Made by a program: the position numbers and the translations under genes. Shown piece after piece: positions 32,069 through 40,424 of a stretch of 56,440 nt of DNA. How positions within the stretch are numbered: the first letter of the stretch is position 1; each line of letters starts with the position of its first letter. Below the pieces are notes generated by a model. The model ran no database searches and was not told where the DNA came from. It was given only the letters and a program-made list of their open reading frames with translations. Source of the stretch: Holophagaceae bacterium (GTDB taxonomy: Bacteria; Acidobacteriota; Holophagae; Holophagales; Holophagaceae); the NCBI GenBank assembly GCA_003165415.1, contig PLUC01000230.1, forward strand, positions 1 through 56,440, in the 5' to 3' direction.

Positions 32069-34174
32069 TCAAAGGATAGCGGGAAGCGCCTCCGCCGTGC
32101 CGCCCACAGTCAGGGCAGGGCAGAGGATGGTGGGCATGGCGTCGGACACCGGGACCCCCTGGCCGTCCTTGCCGCAGGTGCCGATGTCGAAATGGCGCAG
32201 GTCGCTGCCGATGCGGGTGAGGCCCATGAGCACCTCGGGGCCGCAGCCGATGAGGGTGGCGTTCTTCACCGGGTACTGCACGGCGCCCCCTTCCACCCAG
32301 TAGCCCTCGGTCACCTGGAACACGAAGTTGCCGGTGACCGTGTCCACCTGGCCGCCGCCCATGTGCTTGACCAGGAGGCCGCGCTCCAGATCCTTGACGA
32401 TCGCCTCGGGGGCCTCGAACCCGGGGGCCAGGAAGGTGTTGCGCATGCGCGGGATGGGGATGTGCCGGTAGCTCTCCCGGCGGCCGTTGCCGGTGGGCTC
32501 GACCCCCATCCTGCGGGCGGTCTTGCGGGACTGGAGGTAGCCCTTGAGGATGCCGTCCTCGATCAGCACCACCCGCTGGGCGGGCCGGCCCTCGTCGTCG
32601 CTGGCGCTGGAGCCGCGCTTGTGCGGCAGGGTCCCGTCGTCGATGATGGTCACCCCGGCCGCCGCCACCTTCTGGCCCAGCTTGCCGGCGAAGGCGCTCA
32701 CCCCGGCCAGGGCCAGGTCGGCCTCCAGCCCGTGGCCGCAGGCCTCGTGGATCATGGTGCCGCCGGCGCTGCTGCTGAGGATCACCGGGAAGGTGCCGGC
32801 GGGCGCGGGGCGCGCGGTGAGGGCCTGGAAGGCCAGGCGCACCGCCTCCAGCACGGTGCGCTCCACCGCCTCCGGGGTGAACAGCTCGAAGCCGCTGGTT
32901 TCGCCCAGGGACTGGTAGCCGGTCTGGAGGTTCTCCCCCTCGCCCACGGTGACATTGAGCCTGAGCATGCTCTGGATCCGGCGGTCCTCGGTGAGGGTGG
33001 CGGTCCAGGCGTCCCCGGCGCGCTCCGCGGCGGCGATCCAGACGTTCTGGGTGCTGTCGCCGCAGCCCAGGGACACCTGCCGCAGGATGCCCGGCTTCAG
33101 GGTCTCGCCCCGGTTGCGGGCCAGGTGGTTGGCCCGGCGCACCAGGTCCACCTTCTCGGACAGTGGCACCACGCCGGGTTCCCGCTCGATGGGGCTGGGC
33201 TTGGGCAGGAGCTGGGGGACCAGGGCCGGCACCGGCTGCGGGATGCCGGTGCCGGGGGCCGCCAGGGTCCGGGCGGCCTCCAGCAGCTCCTCCACGGTGG
33301 GGGCGATGAGGTCGGCGAAGCGGGTGGTTTCCCCGTCCACCAGCCTCAGGCTCGCGCCGAAGGTCTCCGCGGCCAGGATGTCCTCCATGCGCCCGTCGTC
33401 CATGCCCAGGGCGCAGGACCTCCGGTGCTCCACGAACACCTCCCCGTAGTCGCCGCCGCGGCCCAGCAGGGCGGCCAGGATGGCGCGCAGCTGGTCGGGG
33501 GTGAACGGGGGCGCCACCGGCGGCCGCCATTTGCCGGCGCGGGCCGCCTTCCAGTGGGCCAGCAGGGCCGCCTCCGCCTGCTTGAGCGGCTCGTCCAGGT
33601 CCCGGCCGTCATTGTGGAACACCCGGTCGGCGTGCAGCACCTTCTCGGCCCCCGCGGACTGGGCGCGGATGCGCCCCATGGCCTCCTCGTGGCCCAGGCC
33701 GTCGCGTTTCATGAGCCGTTTGAGCCGCATCGGCTCCGGAGCCTCCACCACCCAGAGCGCGTCGAAGATATGGGCCTGGCCCCGCTCAACCCAGAGGGCC
33801 GCGTCCAGCACCACGCCCTTGATTCCCACGGGCAGGGCCGCCAGGCGTTCGGCGAGGCCGGCCTCGATGCGCGGGTGCAGCAGCGCCTCCAGCTGGACCC
33901 GCTGGGCCGGGTCGGCGAACACCAGCCCGGCCAGTCCGGCGCGGTCCAGGGCCCCGTCCGGCCCCAGGATCCCGTCGCCGAAGGCCAGCACCAGCTCGGC
34001 CAGCCCCGGCGTGCCGGGCTCCACCACGTCCCGGGCCACCTGGTCGGCGTTGATCACCACCCACTCCGAGGCGGCCAGGCGGATGGCGGCGTAGGTCTTG
34101 CCGGCGGCGATGCCCCCGGTGAGCCCGACGATGGGGTAGGGGGCCTCGGCGAGGCGCGTGTTCAAGCTGGTCAT
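32069..34174 (-). CDS. Fusion of dephospho-CoA kinase (CoaE) and TldD metallopeptidase
   Basis: One uninterrupted 701-residue frame contains two complete enzymes. Residues about 14-205 are CoaE, the last step of coenzyme A synthesis: Walker A GLTGGIAAGKT, VINADQVARDVVEPGTPGLA, SLDRAGL-like region and FADPAQRVQLEALLHPRI. After a short Pro-rich linker (KWRPPVAPPFTPDQLR), residues about 220-701 are TldD: GGDYGEVFVEHR, zinc motif HEACGH (476-481), GTLPHKRGSSASDDEGRP and the C-terminal DIGTCGKDGQGVPVSDAMPT. ATG at 34172-34174 follows CTTGGAG. An upstream TTG at 34189 is part of that Shine-Dalgarno. I know of no standard family with this architecture. CoaE's usual DAD reads NAD here. Confidence 0.85.
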   Translation of the reverse strand: MTSLNTRLAEAPYPIVGLTGGIAAGKTYAAIRLAASEWVVINADQVARDVVEPGTPGLAELVLAFGDGILGPDGALDRAGLAGLVFADPAQRVQLEALLHPRIEAGLAERLAALPVGIKGVVLDAALWVERGQAHIFDALWVVEAPEPMRLKRLMKRDGLGHEEAMGRIRAQSAGAEKVLHADRVFHNDGRDLDEPLKQAEAALLAHWKAARAGKWRPPVAPPFTPDQLRAILAALLGRGGDYGEVFVEHRRSCALGMDDGRMEDILAAETFGASLRLVDGETTRFADLIAPTVEELLEAARTLAAPGTGIPQPVPALVPQLLPKPSPIEREPGVVPLSEKVDLVRRANHLARNRGETLKPGILRQVSLGCGDSTQNVWIAAAERAGDAWTATLTEDRRIQSMLRLNVTVGEGENLQTGYQSLGETSGFELFTPEAVERTVLEAVRLAFQALTARPAPAGTFPVILSSSAGGTMIHEACGHGLEADLALAGVSAFAGKLGQKVAAAGVTIIDDGTLPHKRGSSASDDEGRPAQRVVLIEDGILKGYLQSRKTARRMGVEPTGNGRRESYRHIPIPRMRNTFLAPGFEAPEAIVKDLERGLLVKHMGGGQVDTVTGNFVFQVTEGYWVEGGAVQYPVKNATLIGCGPEVLMGLTRIGSDLRHFDIGTCGKDGQGVPVSDAMPTILCPALTVGGTAEALPAIL

Positions 34175-34298
34175 TGCGGAAAACTCCAAGGACAGGCGGA
34201 AGATGGAACGAAAGTACCCCGCAAACCGCGCGGGAGGTCCGAACAGTATGCCCCGGAATCCGGACTACTCCACCCCAGATAAGGCAAGGAGCCTACCC

Positions 34299-34450
34299 CT
34301 AAGATTCATTGTTTATTTCCGTGACCACCCGCGGGACCACCTGCTTCATCAGGTTCTGCAGGGTGACCCGGTAGAGGTCGACATAATCCGTGCTGTAGAC
34401 CGTGTTAATGAACTTTTCCTTGAAACCATCCGCATCGGCGTTGTAGGACG
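34299..34450 (-). pseudogene. C-terminal remnant of an unidentified gene
   Basis: Reading leftward from about 34450 to the stop, the strand encodes ADADGFKEKFINTVYSTDYV followed by DLYRVTLQNLMKQVVPRV, which looks like genuine protein rather than chance. No start is available, because the upstream sequence belongs to a divergent amidinotransferase remnant. I do not recognise the family. It lost its N-terminal part at the same point as its neighbour. The 34175-34298 stretch to its left holds only the 5' region of the CoaE-TldD gene. Confidence 0.45.
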
Positions 34451-34887
34451 AGTTGACAACAATCAGTTCCCGGGCCAACCGGGAGGGCTGCGACCAGGTG
34501 GCCCAGGTGCTCAGCCGCATGGGGGTGGACCAGATCATCCCAATGCAGATCCCTTCCACCAACATCCACATTGATGGCATCCTCAACCTGGCCTCCCACG
34601 ATGTGGCCATGGTGCTCGCTCAGCAGGTGCCTTACGATATGTGCCAGGCCCTGCGGCGAAAGGGCTTCCGGATCCTGGAGGCGCCCTGCACCAGCGAGGT
34701 GACCCGGACCTTCGGCTGCAACTTCGTCGCCATCCGGCCCGGCCTGGTGGTGCAGCCGGAAGGCAACCCGCGCTGCCGGGAACTGTTTGGGAAGAACGGA
34801 GTTGCCGTGATCCCGGTGGACTTCTCGGAGATCATCAAGGGACGCGGCGCCATCCACTGCGCCACCGCCTTCCTGAAGCGCGGCTGA
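34447..34887 (+). pseudogene. Amidinotransferase/dimethylargininase-like C-terminal remnant
   Basis: About 146 codons of an arginine-modifying (guanidino-group) enzyme of the DDAH/arginine deiminase superfamily. Marks are SRANREGCDQVAQVL, the catalytic-His region IHIDGILNLASHDVAMVL and the C-terminal KGRGAIHCATAFLKRG carrying the conserved active-site Cys. The N-terminal half, with the guanidino-binding Asp/Glu and first catalytic residues, is absent: an in-frame TAG at 34444 precedes the first coding-like codons and there is no start signal. The break coincides with that of the minus-strand remnant to the left. The original enzyme would have acted on arginine or methylated arginines. Confidence 0.7.
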
Positions 34888-34970
34888 GCCGGTTCCGAGT
34901 GGATGAATTTGAAGCTTGTTCCTCGAGGCACCGGGATCTAGCCTCACATCCATACCTGACAGGAGCAGAC

Positions 34971-36581
34971 ATGGGCAGCCTATTGCTGGTCAATGGACAA
35001 ATCCATACGCAGGATCCGGCCTGCGCCGGAGCCACCGCGGTCGCCATCCGCGACGGGCGGTTCTTGGCAGTGGGAGGCGACGAGGTGCGGGCGGCGGCCG
35101 GGCCCGGCGCGCGGGTGATCGACCTGGGCGGCCGGCGGGTGCTCCCGGGCCTGACCGACGCTCATTTTCACTATTACGACTGGGCCCTTGGCCGCCAGCG
35201 CGTCTCGCTGACCGGGGTGCCGTCCTTGGCCGACCTGCAGGCGCGGGTGGCCGCCGCGGTCCGCGCAGCCGCCCCGGGCGCCTGGATTCTGGGATTGAAC
35301 TGGAATGAGAACGAATGGAGTGAGCGGCGCCTTCCGGCCCGAGATGCCTTGGACCAGGTCGCCCCGGATCATCCGGTGCTACTCTGGCGCACAGGCCTGC
35401 ACTTGGCCCTGGTCAACTCCGAAGCCTTGCGCCGGGCAGGGATCGGTCCCGGCCATACCGACCCCCCCATGGGCGTGATCGACAAGGACGCCGCCGGCCG
35501 GCCCACGGGCATCCTGCGCGACCTGGCCATCAACCTGGTCACGGCGCGGGTTCCCGACAGGTCGGACACCGAGGTGGCCCGCGCCTTCCAGGACGGCTTC
35601 GGGATCCTGAACCGGATCGGTCTCACCGGGATCCAGGACCAGCGCCTGATGGGAGCCCCGGAGGGAGCCCAGGCGTTTCGGGTATGGCAGGCCCTCAGGG
35701 CCGAGGGCGCATCCACCTTGCGGGTCTGGATGAACCTCCCGGGTGAGCGGCTGGAGGAGGCCATCGCCCTGGGCCTGCGCACCGGCATGGGCGATGACTG
35801 CCTGCGGGTGGGACACTGCAAGTACTTCGCCGACGGCGCCCAGGGGGTGCACTCCGCCTGGATGCTCGAGCCGTACGCGGACGAACCCACCACCGGCCTG
35901 CCGCTTACCCCCATGGACGCCATCGAGGACGCCCTGCGCAAGGCCAACGCCGCTGGGCTGGCCATCTCCGTACACGCCATCGGCGACCGGGCCAACCGGG
36001 AACTTTCCCTGGTGTTCCAGCGGGTCCTGGAGCAGGGACTGCCCTCCCAGGTGCCGCCCCTGGCGCCGCACCGCATCGAGCACATGCAGCTGATCCACCC
36101 CGAGGACCTGGCCCGGGTCAGCCGGCTGGGGGTGGCTTCCTCGGTGCAGCCCATGTCGGTGACCGACGACATCCCGATGATGGCGCCCACCATCGGCCCG
36201 CGCACTTGCTTCGCCCACGCCTGGAGATCGATGCTCGACGCCGGAGTGCTTCTCGCCTTCGGCTCGGATTGCCCGGTGTCCGATCCCAACCCGTTCAAGG
36301 GCATTCACGCGGCGGTGACCCGCCGCCGGGCCAACGGCAGCCCCCGGGAGGGCTGGCACCCGGAACAGCGGATCACCTTGGAGGAGGCGGTCTGGGCGTA
36401 CTCCATGGGGCCCGCCAAGGTCACCGGTCGGGACCGGAACCAGGGCAGCATCAGCCCCGGCAAACTGGCCGACCTGGTGGTGCCCGACCAGGACATCCTG
36501 ACCATCGACCCCATGGCGATCCAGGAGGTCAAACCGGCCTTGACGGTGTTCGGCGGCCAGGTGGTGTTCGAAGCCATGTGA
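34971..36581 (+). CDS. YtcJ-like metal-dependent amidohydrolase
   Basis: A 536-residue amidohydrolase-superfamily protein of the YtcJ/N-substituted formamide deformylase type. Metal-site motifs occur in order: LPGLTDAHFHYYDWA, CKYFADGAQGVHSA, SVHAIGDRANRELS, APHRIEHMQLIHPEDL and FGSDCPVSDPNPFKGIHAAV. The C-terminus is the usual beta-sandwich return (GSISPGKLADLVVPDQDIL). It is cytoplasmic with no signal peptide. The ATG at 34971 follows CAGGAGCAGAC. In context it may release an amine or formyl group from an N-substituted amino acid, but the substrate is not set by sequence. It follows the amidinotransferase remnant by 83 bp. Confidence 0.85.
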   Translation: MGSLLLVNGQIHTQDPACAGATAVAIRDGRFLAVGGDEVRAAAGPGARVIDLGGRRVLPGLTDAHFHYYDWALGRQRVSLTGVPSLADLQARVAAAVRAAAPGAWILGLNWNENEWSERRLPARDALDQVAPDHPVLLWRTGLHLALVNSEALRRAGIGPGHTDPPMGVIDKDAAGRPTGILRDLAINLVTARVPDRSDTEVARAFQDGFGILNRIGLTGIQDQRLMGAPEGAQAFRVWQALRAEGASTLRVWMNLPGERLEEAIALGLRTGMGDDCLRVGHCKYFADGAQGVHSAWMLEPYADEPTTGLPLTPMDAIEDALRKANAAGLAISVHAIGDRANRELSLVFQRVLEQGLPSQVPPLAPHRIEHMQLIHPEDLARVSRLGVASSVQPMSVTDDIPMMAPTIGPRTCFAHAWRSMLDAGVLLAFGSDCPVSDPNPFKGIHAAVTRRRANGSPREGWHPEQRITLEEAVWAYSMGPAKVTGRDRNQGSISPGKLADLVVPDQDILTIDPMAIQEVKPALTVFGGQVVFEAM

Positions 36582-36920
36582 ATCCCGTGACATCGAAGTT
36601 CCGGGGGACTTGATTGGATGACGTTCGGTGGGCAGGAATCCGCAGGCCTGTTGGCCCGGACGTTGAACGCTTTTCCCGGGGAGGATCCGATCTCCACGAA
36701 CTCCACCGTGGTCAGGCTTTATTAATCTAAATATTCTAATTAATTGACTTAAATAATAAAAAAAACATTTGTCCGCACTTGACAGGGAATGGATTCGTCA
36801 TAAATTGTTATAAACAAGCCCATAAATGGATCCATTTAAAAACCCGTTTCCCGATCCGATCCATCATCGCTGAGTTCGGCGTTCATTGATTTTGTAACTA
36901 ATTAACTCAGGGAGAGTTAA
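36582..36920. promoter_or_regulatory. AT-rich regulatory region, module copy 1 (with promoter and palindrome)
   Basis: This 339-bp gap has no gene. It holds an AT-rich stretch (36719-36768), the conserved box TCCGCACTTGACAGG with -35 TTGACA at 36779-36784, and a perfect 16-bp palindrome TAAATGGATCCATTTA at 36823-36838. It ends in GGGAGAG before the ATG at 36921. TAAATT at 36801-36806 (16-bp spacer) is a possible -10. Closely related sequence occurs inverted at about 43400-43600 and, more distantly, at 54056-54200. Confidence 0.65.
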
Positions 36921-38141
36921 ATGAATGTATTGCTTCTAGGGGTCGGCCTCCAGGGCAAAGCGGCCCTGCATGATCTGGTGACAAGCGGGGTAGAGGCGAT
37001 CGTCGCGGCGGATCTCGACCATGAAGCCCTGGCCGGATACTGCCAATCCCAAGGCTACGGAGGGCGAGTCCGGTGCGAACGGGTGGATGCTGCCAATCCG
37101 GAAAGTGTGGAACGGCTGCTCGACCTGAAACCAGACGTGGTCATCGACCTGCTTCCAGCGAAATTCTGCCCCATGCTGGTCCATCTGGCGGTCAAACACA
37201 AAACCCATCTTGTCAACACTTACTACGTATCCCCGGAGATCAAGGCGCTTTCGGCCGAGGCGGTTGACAACGGAGTCACGATCCTGCCGGAATTCGGGAT
37301 GGACCCGGGAATCGACTTGGTCTGCCTTGGTCACACGGTGCGCTGCCTGGACACGGTCGAAGGCCTGGCCAGCTACGGGGCCGGCTTCCCGGAACCGGCA
37401 GCCGCAAACAACCCCATCAAGTACAAGGTGACCTGGACCTTCGAGGGAGTCCTGAATTCCTATATGCGGCCCGGTCAGTTCATTCGGAATGGGAAGATCA
37501 TCACCTTCAGTGGAAGGGAGATGTTCTCGCCCGAATACTTGCATCGGCTCAATCTGGAGGGTCTCGGAGAGCTGGAGGCCTTCCCGAACGGGGATGCACT
37601 GAAATACCTTGAACTGCTGAATCTGAGCAGCACGTCCGTGAAGAACATGGGGCGGTTCGTATTGCGCTGGCCCGGTCACAGCGCATTCTGGAAGACCTTG
37701 GTCGACCTCAAGATGCTCGACGAGGGAAGCATCGAAGTGGACGGCGTGGCGGTGGATCGGCGGAAATTCCTGATGGCCAGCATGGAACCGCTCCTGCATT
37801 ACGGCCCGGGGGAACGGGATGTGGCGGTCATCCGGATCGACGCGGTAGGGCTCAAGGACGGCAAGAGGATCCGGGTGGTTACCGACTGCATCGATTTCAG
37901 GGATTTGAAGACCGGTTTCACGGCCATGACCCGGACCGTCGGTTTCACCACCAGCATCGGCGCCCAGATGATCGGGAGGGGGCAGCTCCGGAAGCGGGGA
38001 ATCCTGACGCCGGTGAGCGACGTGCCATTTGATCTATTCGCCGAGGAACTGAGGGGACGCAATATCGAGGTCCATACGAAAATATCTCCGGTTTCGGCGA
38101 ATGGGGACCAGGGTGCCTTCCCCCGGGCGGGAACATGGTGA
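36921..38141 (+). CDS. Saccharopine dehydrogenase family oxidoreductase
   Basis: A 406-residue NAD(P)-dependent oxidoreductase. The Rossmann motif is at the extreme N-terminus (MNVLLLGVGLQGKAALHDLV), and the family block LPEFGMDPGIDLVCLGHTV carries the GxDPGxxxL segment of the saccharopine dehydrogenase-like catalytic domain. VNTYYVSPEIKALSAEAV lies between. True saccharopine dehydrogenase splits saccharopine in lysine catabolism; relatives act on other amino-acid adducts, so the substrate is open. The ATG at 36921 follows GGGAGAG. It is controlled by promoter-module copy 1. The last residues (after HTKISPVSANGD) look unstructured. Its first 11 codons are duplicated in a truncated copy at 43399. 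A second, more distant family member lies at 51566. Confidence 0.83.
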   Translation: MNVLLLGVGLQGKAALHDLVTSGVEAIVAADLDHEALAGYCQSQGYGGRVRCERVDAANPESVERLLDLKPDVVIDLLPAKFCPMLVHLAVKHKTHLVNTYYVSPEIKALSAEAVDNGVTILPEFGMDPGIDLVCLGHTVRCLDTVEGLASYGAGFPEPAAANNPIKYKVTWTFEGVLNSYMRPGQFIRNGKIITFSGREMFSPEYLHRLNLEGLGELEAFPNGDALKYLELLNLSSTSVKNMGRFVLRWPGHSAFWKTLVDLKMLDEGSIEVDGVAVDRRKFLMASMEPLLHYGPGERDVAVIRIDAVGLKDGKRIRVVTDCIDFRDLKTGFTAMTRTVGFTTSIGAQMIGRGQLRKRGILTPVSDVPFDLFAEELRGRNIEVHTKISPVSANGDQGAFPRAGTW

Positions 38142-38468
38142 CCTTTGGACCAGGAAAAGGGCATGGCCAGTCTGACCCTCGGAATGTCCCACCGTGCCTA
38201 TGCATCAAAAACCAGGGTTTGACAGCCAACCAGAATATCAATAGCATGCAAGCGTCATCCCCCCTCTTTTTTACCTACGCGCCGCCGCTACGGGCATTCC
38301 AGGCCTTAGGTATATCCAGAGCCAAGTTCCATGCGAGGCCGCTAGACAGGCTGTCTTCCATTTCCCCGGACTTCCGTTCAAGGGTCGCCTTCCATCCGGA
38401 AGTCCCGCAGGTTTCCAACCCTGAGCCGTGCAATCGTGCCACGGTTCCAAGTCCTAAAGGAGAAACTT
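38142..38468. promoter_or_regulatory. Intergenic region with promoter for livK
   Basis: No gene is visible in this 327-bp stretch. A candidate promoter is TTGACA at 38219-38224, a 17-bp spacer and TAGCAT at 38242-38247, leaving a long leader before the livK start. It does not share the TCCGCACTTGACAGG box of the neighbouring promoters. Confidence 0.4.
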
Positions 38469-39647
38469 ATGGCTATCTGCTCCACCCTGAAAATGGGAGT
38501 GACGAGTCTCATCCTCGCGGCCGCACTGCCCCTGTGTGCGGCCTCGAAAGGGACGCTGGTCATCGGCCACTGCACGACCATGACCGGGTCTGACGCCTAC
38601 GTCGCCCCCGGCGCGGTTCCGGCTCTGGAAGACGAGGTGGCGAAGATCAATGCCGCCGGCGGCATCAATGGCTGGATGCTGAAGATCATCGCCTACGACA
38701 GCCAGGGCCTGCCGGCCGAAGCCGTGGCCATCACCCATCGCATGATCGACCAGGACAAAGTCATCGCCATCGTCGGCCCCAGCAACTCGGGTTCGGGCAT
38801 CCCCATGGCCAGAATCGCCGACGCGTCCCACGTGCCCATCATCGCCACCACGGCCACCAACGTCAATGTCACCGTGGACGAGTCGGGCAAGGTGCATCCG
38901 TACATGTTCCGGGTGTGTTTCATCGACTCGTACCAGGGCACAGCCCTGGCCGACTACTGCTACAACAAGCTGGGCAAGCGCAAGGCGGCCTTCATCACCG
39001 ACGTGGCCTCCCCCTATACCGTGGCCCTGCACCAGTTCTTCAAGGACCGCTTCACCAAGCTCGGCGGTCAGGTGGTGGTTGACGAAGGCTACAACAGGGG
39101 TGACCAGGAATTCCGCGCCCAGCTGTCCAAGGTGAAGGCCTCCAAGGCCGACGTGCTGGTGGCCTGCGCCGACAACTACAAGGACCCCGGTCTGATGGCC
39201 AAGCAGGGCAAGGCTCTCGGCCTGAAAATCCAGATGGTCGGCGGCGACGGCTGGATGGTGGAGGATATCCTCCCTTACGCCAGCAAGGAACTGGACGGCG
39301 CGTTCTTCACCACCATCGCCTCGGTGGATGACCCGGCCTTCGCCAAGTTCAACGCCGCATACAAGCAGGCGCATCCCGGCAAGGAAGCGAACATCTGGGG
39401 CTACCTGGGCCTCGACTGCATGAAGATCATCGAGAACGGCATCAAGCAGGTCACCGCCAACGGCGGCGCCTGGAGCCAAGAGAAATTCCGGGACGTGATC
39501 GAGAACGCCAAGGACCTGCCGGTCTTTACCGCCCCCAAGTTCAACTTCGAAAAGGCCACCCACAACCCTTACAACAAGCCCGTCCTGATGATCCAGATCA
39601 AGGATGGCAAGTTCAAGCCCATGGAATCCTGGGCTCCTAAGAGCTAG
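38469..39647 (+). CDS. livK: Branched-chain amino-acid-type ABC transporter substrate-binding protein
   Basis: A 392-residue periplasmic binding protein of the LIV (HAAT) family. The signal peptide is LKMGVTSLILAAALPLCAAS. The fold begins KGTLVIGHCTTMTGSDAYVA and has the family segments INAAGGINGWMLKIIAYDSQ, AIVGPSNSGSGIPMARIAD and DVLVACADNYKDPGLMAKQG. The ATG at 38469 follows AAAGGAGAAACTT. The permease and ATPase genes are on the other strand and converge on it, separated by a bidirectional terminator, so it is transcribed apart from them. LIV-family proteins also carry amides, polyamine-like compounds or modified amino acids; the ligand is not evident. Confidence 0.88.
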   Translation: MAICSTLKMGVTSLILAAALPLCAASKGTLVIGHCTTMTGSDAYVAPGAVPALEDEVAKINAAGGINGWMLKIIAYDSQGLPAEAVAITHRMIDQDKVIAIVGPSNSGSGIPMARIADASHVPIIATTATNVNVTVDESGKVHPYMFRVCFIDSYQGTALADYCYNKLGKRKAAFITDVASPYTVALHQFFKDRFTKLGGQVVVDEGYNRGDQEFRAQLSKVKASKADVLVACADNYKDPGLMAKQGKALGLKIQMVGGDGWMVEDILPYASKELDGAFFTTIASVDDPAFAKFNAAYKQAHPGKEANIWGYLGLDCMKIIENGIKQVTANGGAWSQEKFRDVIENAKDLPVFTAPKFNFEKATHNPYNKPVLMIQIKDGKFKPMESWAPKS

Positions 39648-39663
39648 CATTCCTCACTTCCCT

Positions 39664-39697
39664 GACCCGGCGGGCCGTGAGGTCCGCCGGGTCTTTT
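39664..39697. terminator. Bidirectional terminator between livK and livF
   Basis: GACCCGGCGG pairs exactly with CCGCCGGGTC around a 10-nt loop and is followed by TTTT on the plus strand. The livF stop codon lies within its right edge, so it could serve both convergent units. Confidence 0.75.
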
Positions 39698-40424
39698 AGT
39701 GAATGATGCCCAGGTAGCTGGCCTGCACCCGAGGATCCGCCAGGAGGTCCTGGCCGCGGCCTTCGAGGGAGATGTTACCGGTTTCCAGGACGTAGGCGCG
39801 GTGGGACAGCTCCAGGGCCAGGCTGGCGTTCTGCTCCACCAGCAGGATGGTGAGCCCCATCTCCTTGTTCAGGCGGACGATCCGTTCGAACAGGGCGTCG
39901 ATGACCACCGGCGCCAGGCCCAGGGAGGGCTCGTCCAGCATGAGCAGCTTGGGATGGGACATGAGCGCCCGGGCCACGGCCAGCATCTGCTGCTCGCCCC
40001 CGGAGAGGGTGCCACCGCGCTGGTACAGGCGCTCCTTGAGGATGGGGAACAGGGAGTAAATGCCCTCCAGGGTGCGGTCGATCTCCTTCTTGTCGGTCCG
40101 GGTGTAAGCGCCCGCCAAGAGGTTCTGGCGCACGGAGAGCGGCGCGAAGATGCGCCGGCCTTCGGGCACCAGGGTGATCCCGGCCCTGACCGTCCGGTGG
40201 GCGGCCTTGGGCACCGGGACGCCTTCGAAGAAGATGGTGCCGGAACTGGGGCGGTGGACCGAGGCGATGGCCCGGAGCAGGGTGGACTTGCCGGCGCCGT
40301 TGGCGCCGATCACCGAGACGATCTCGCCCTGGTTCACGTGCAGGCTGACCCCGTGCAGGGCGCGGATGCCCCCGTAGTGCACTTCGACCTGGTTCACTTC
40401 GAGCAGGGTGCTGTCAGTGGACAT
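39696..40424 (-). CDS. livF: LIV-type ABC transporter ATPase LivF
   Basis: A 242-residue cytoplasmic ATPase. Walker A is GANGAGKST, the signature motif LSGGEQQ, Walker B LLMLDEPSLGLAP and the switch histidine is replaced in the usual LivF way (LLVEQN). Length and the N-terminal VNQVEVHYGGIRALHGVSLH are typical of LivF. Its ATG at 40422-40424 lies inside the end of livG (11-bp overlap), so it is last in the livHMGF operon. It pairs with LivG to drive the LivHM permease. Confidence 0.93.
   Translation of the reverse strand: MSTDSTLLEVNQVEVHYGGIRALHGVSLHVNQGEIVSVIGANGAGKSTLLRAIASVHRPSSGTIFFEGVPVPKAAHRTVRAGITLVPEGRRIFAPLSVRQNLLAGAYTRTDKKEIDRTLEGIYSLFPILKERLYQRGGTLSGGEQQMLAVARALMSHPKLLMLDEPSLGLAPVVIDALFERIVRLNKEMGLTILLVEQNASLALELSHRAYVLETGNISLEGRGQDLLADPRVQASYLGIIH

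Noticed and set aside
31550-34282. Plus-strand open frame of 910 codons opposite macro and CoaE-TldD genes
   Set aside because: The minus strand carries unmistakable CoaE, TldD and macro motifs. The plus-strand product is low-complexity and has no motif.
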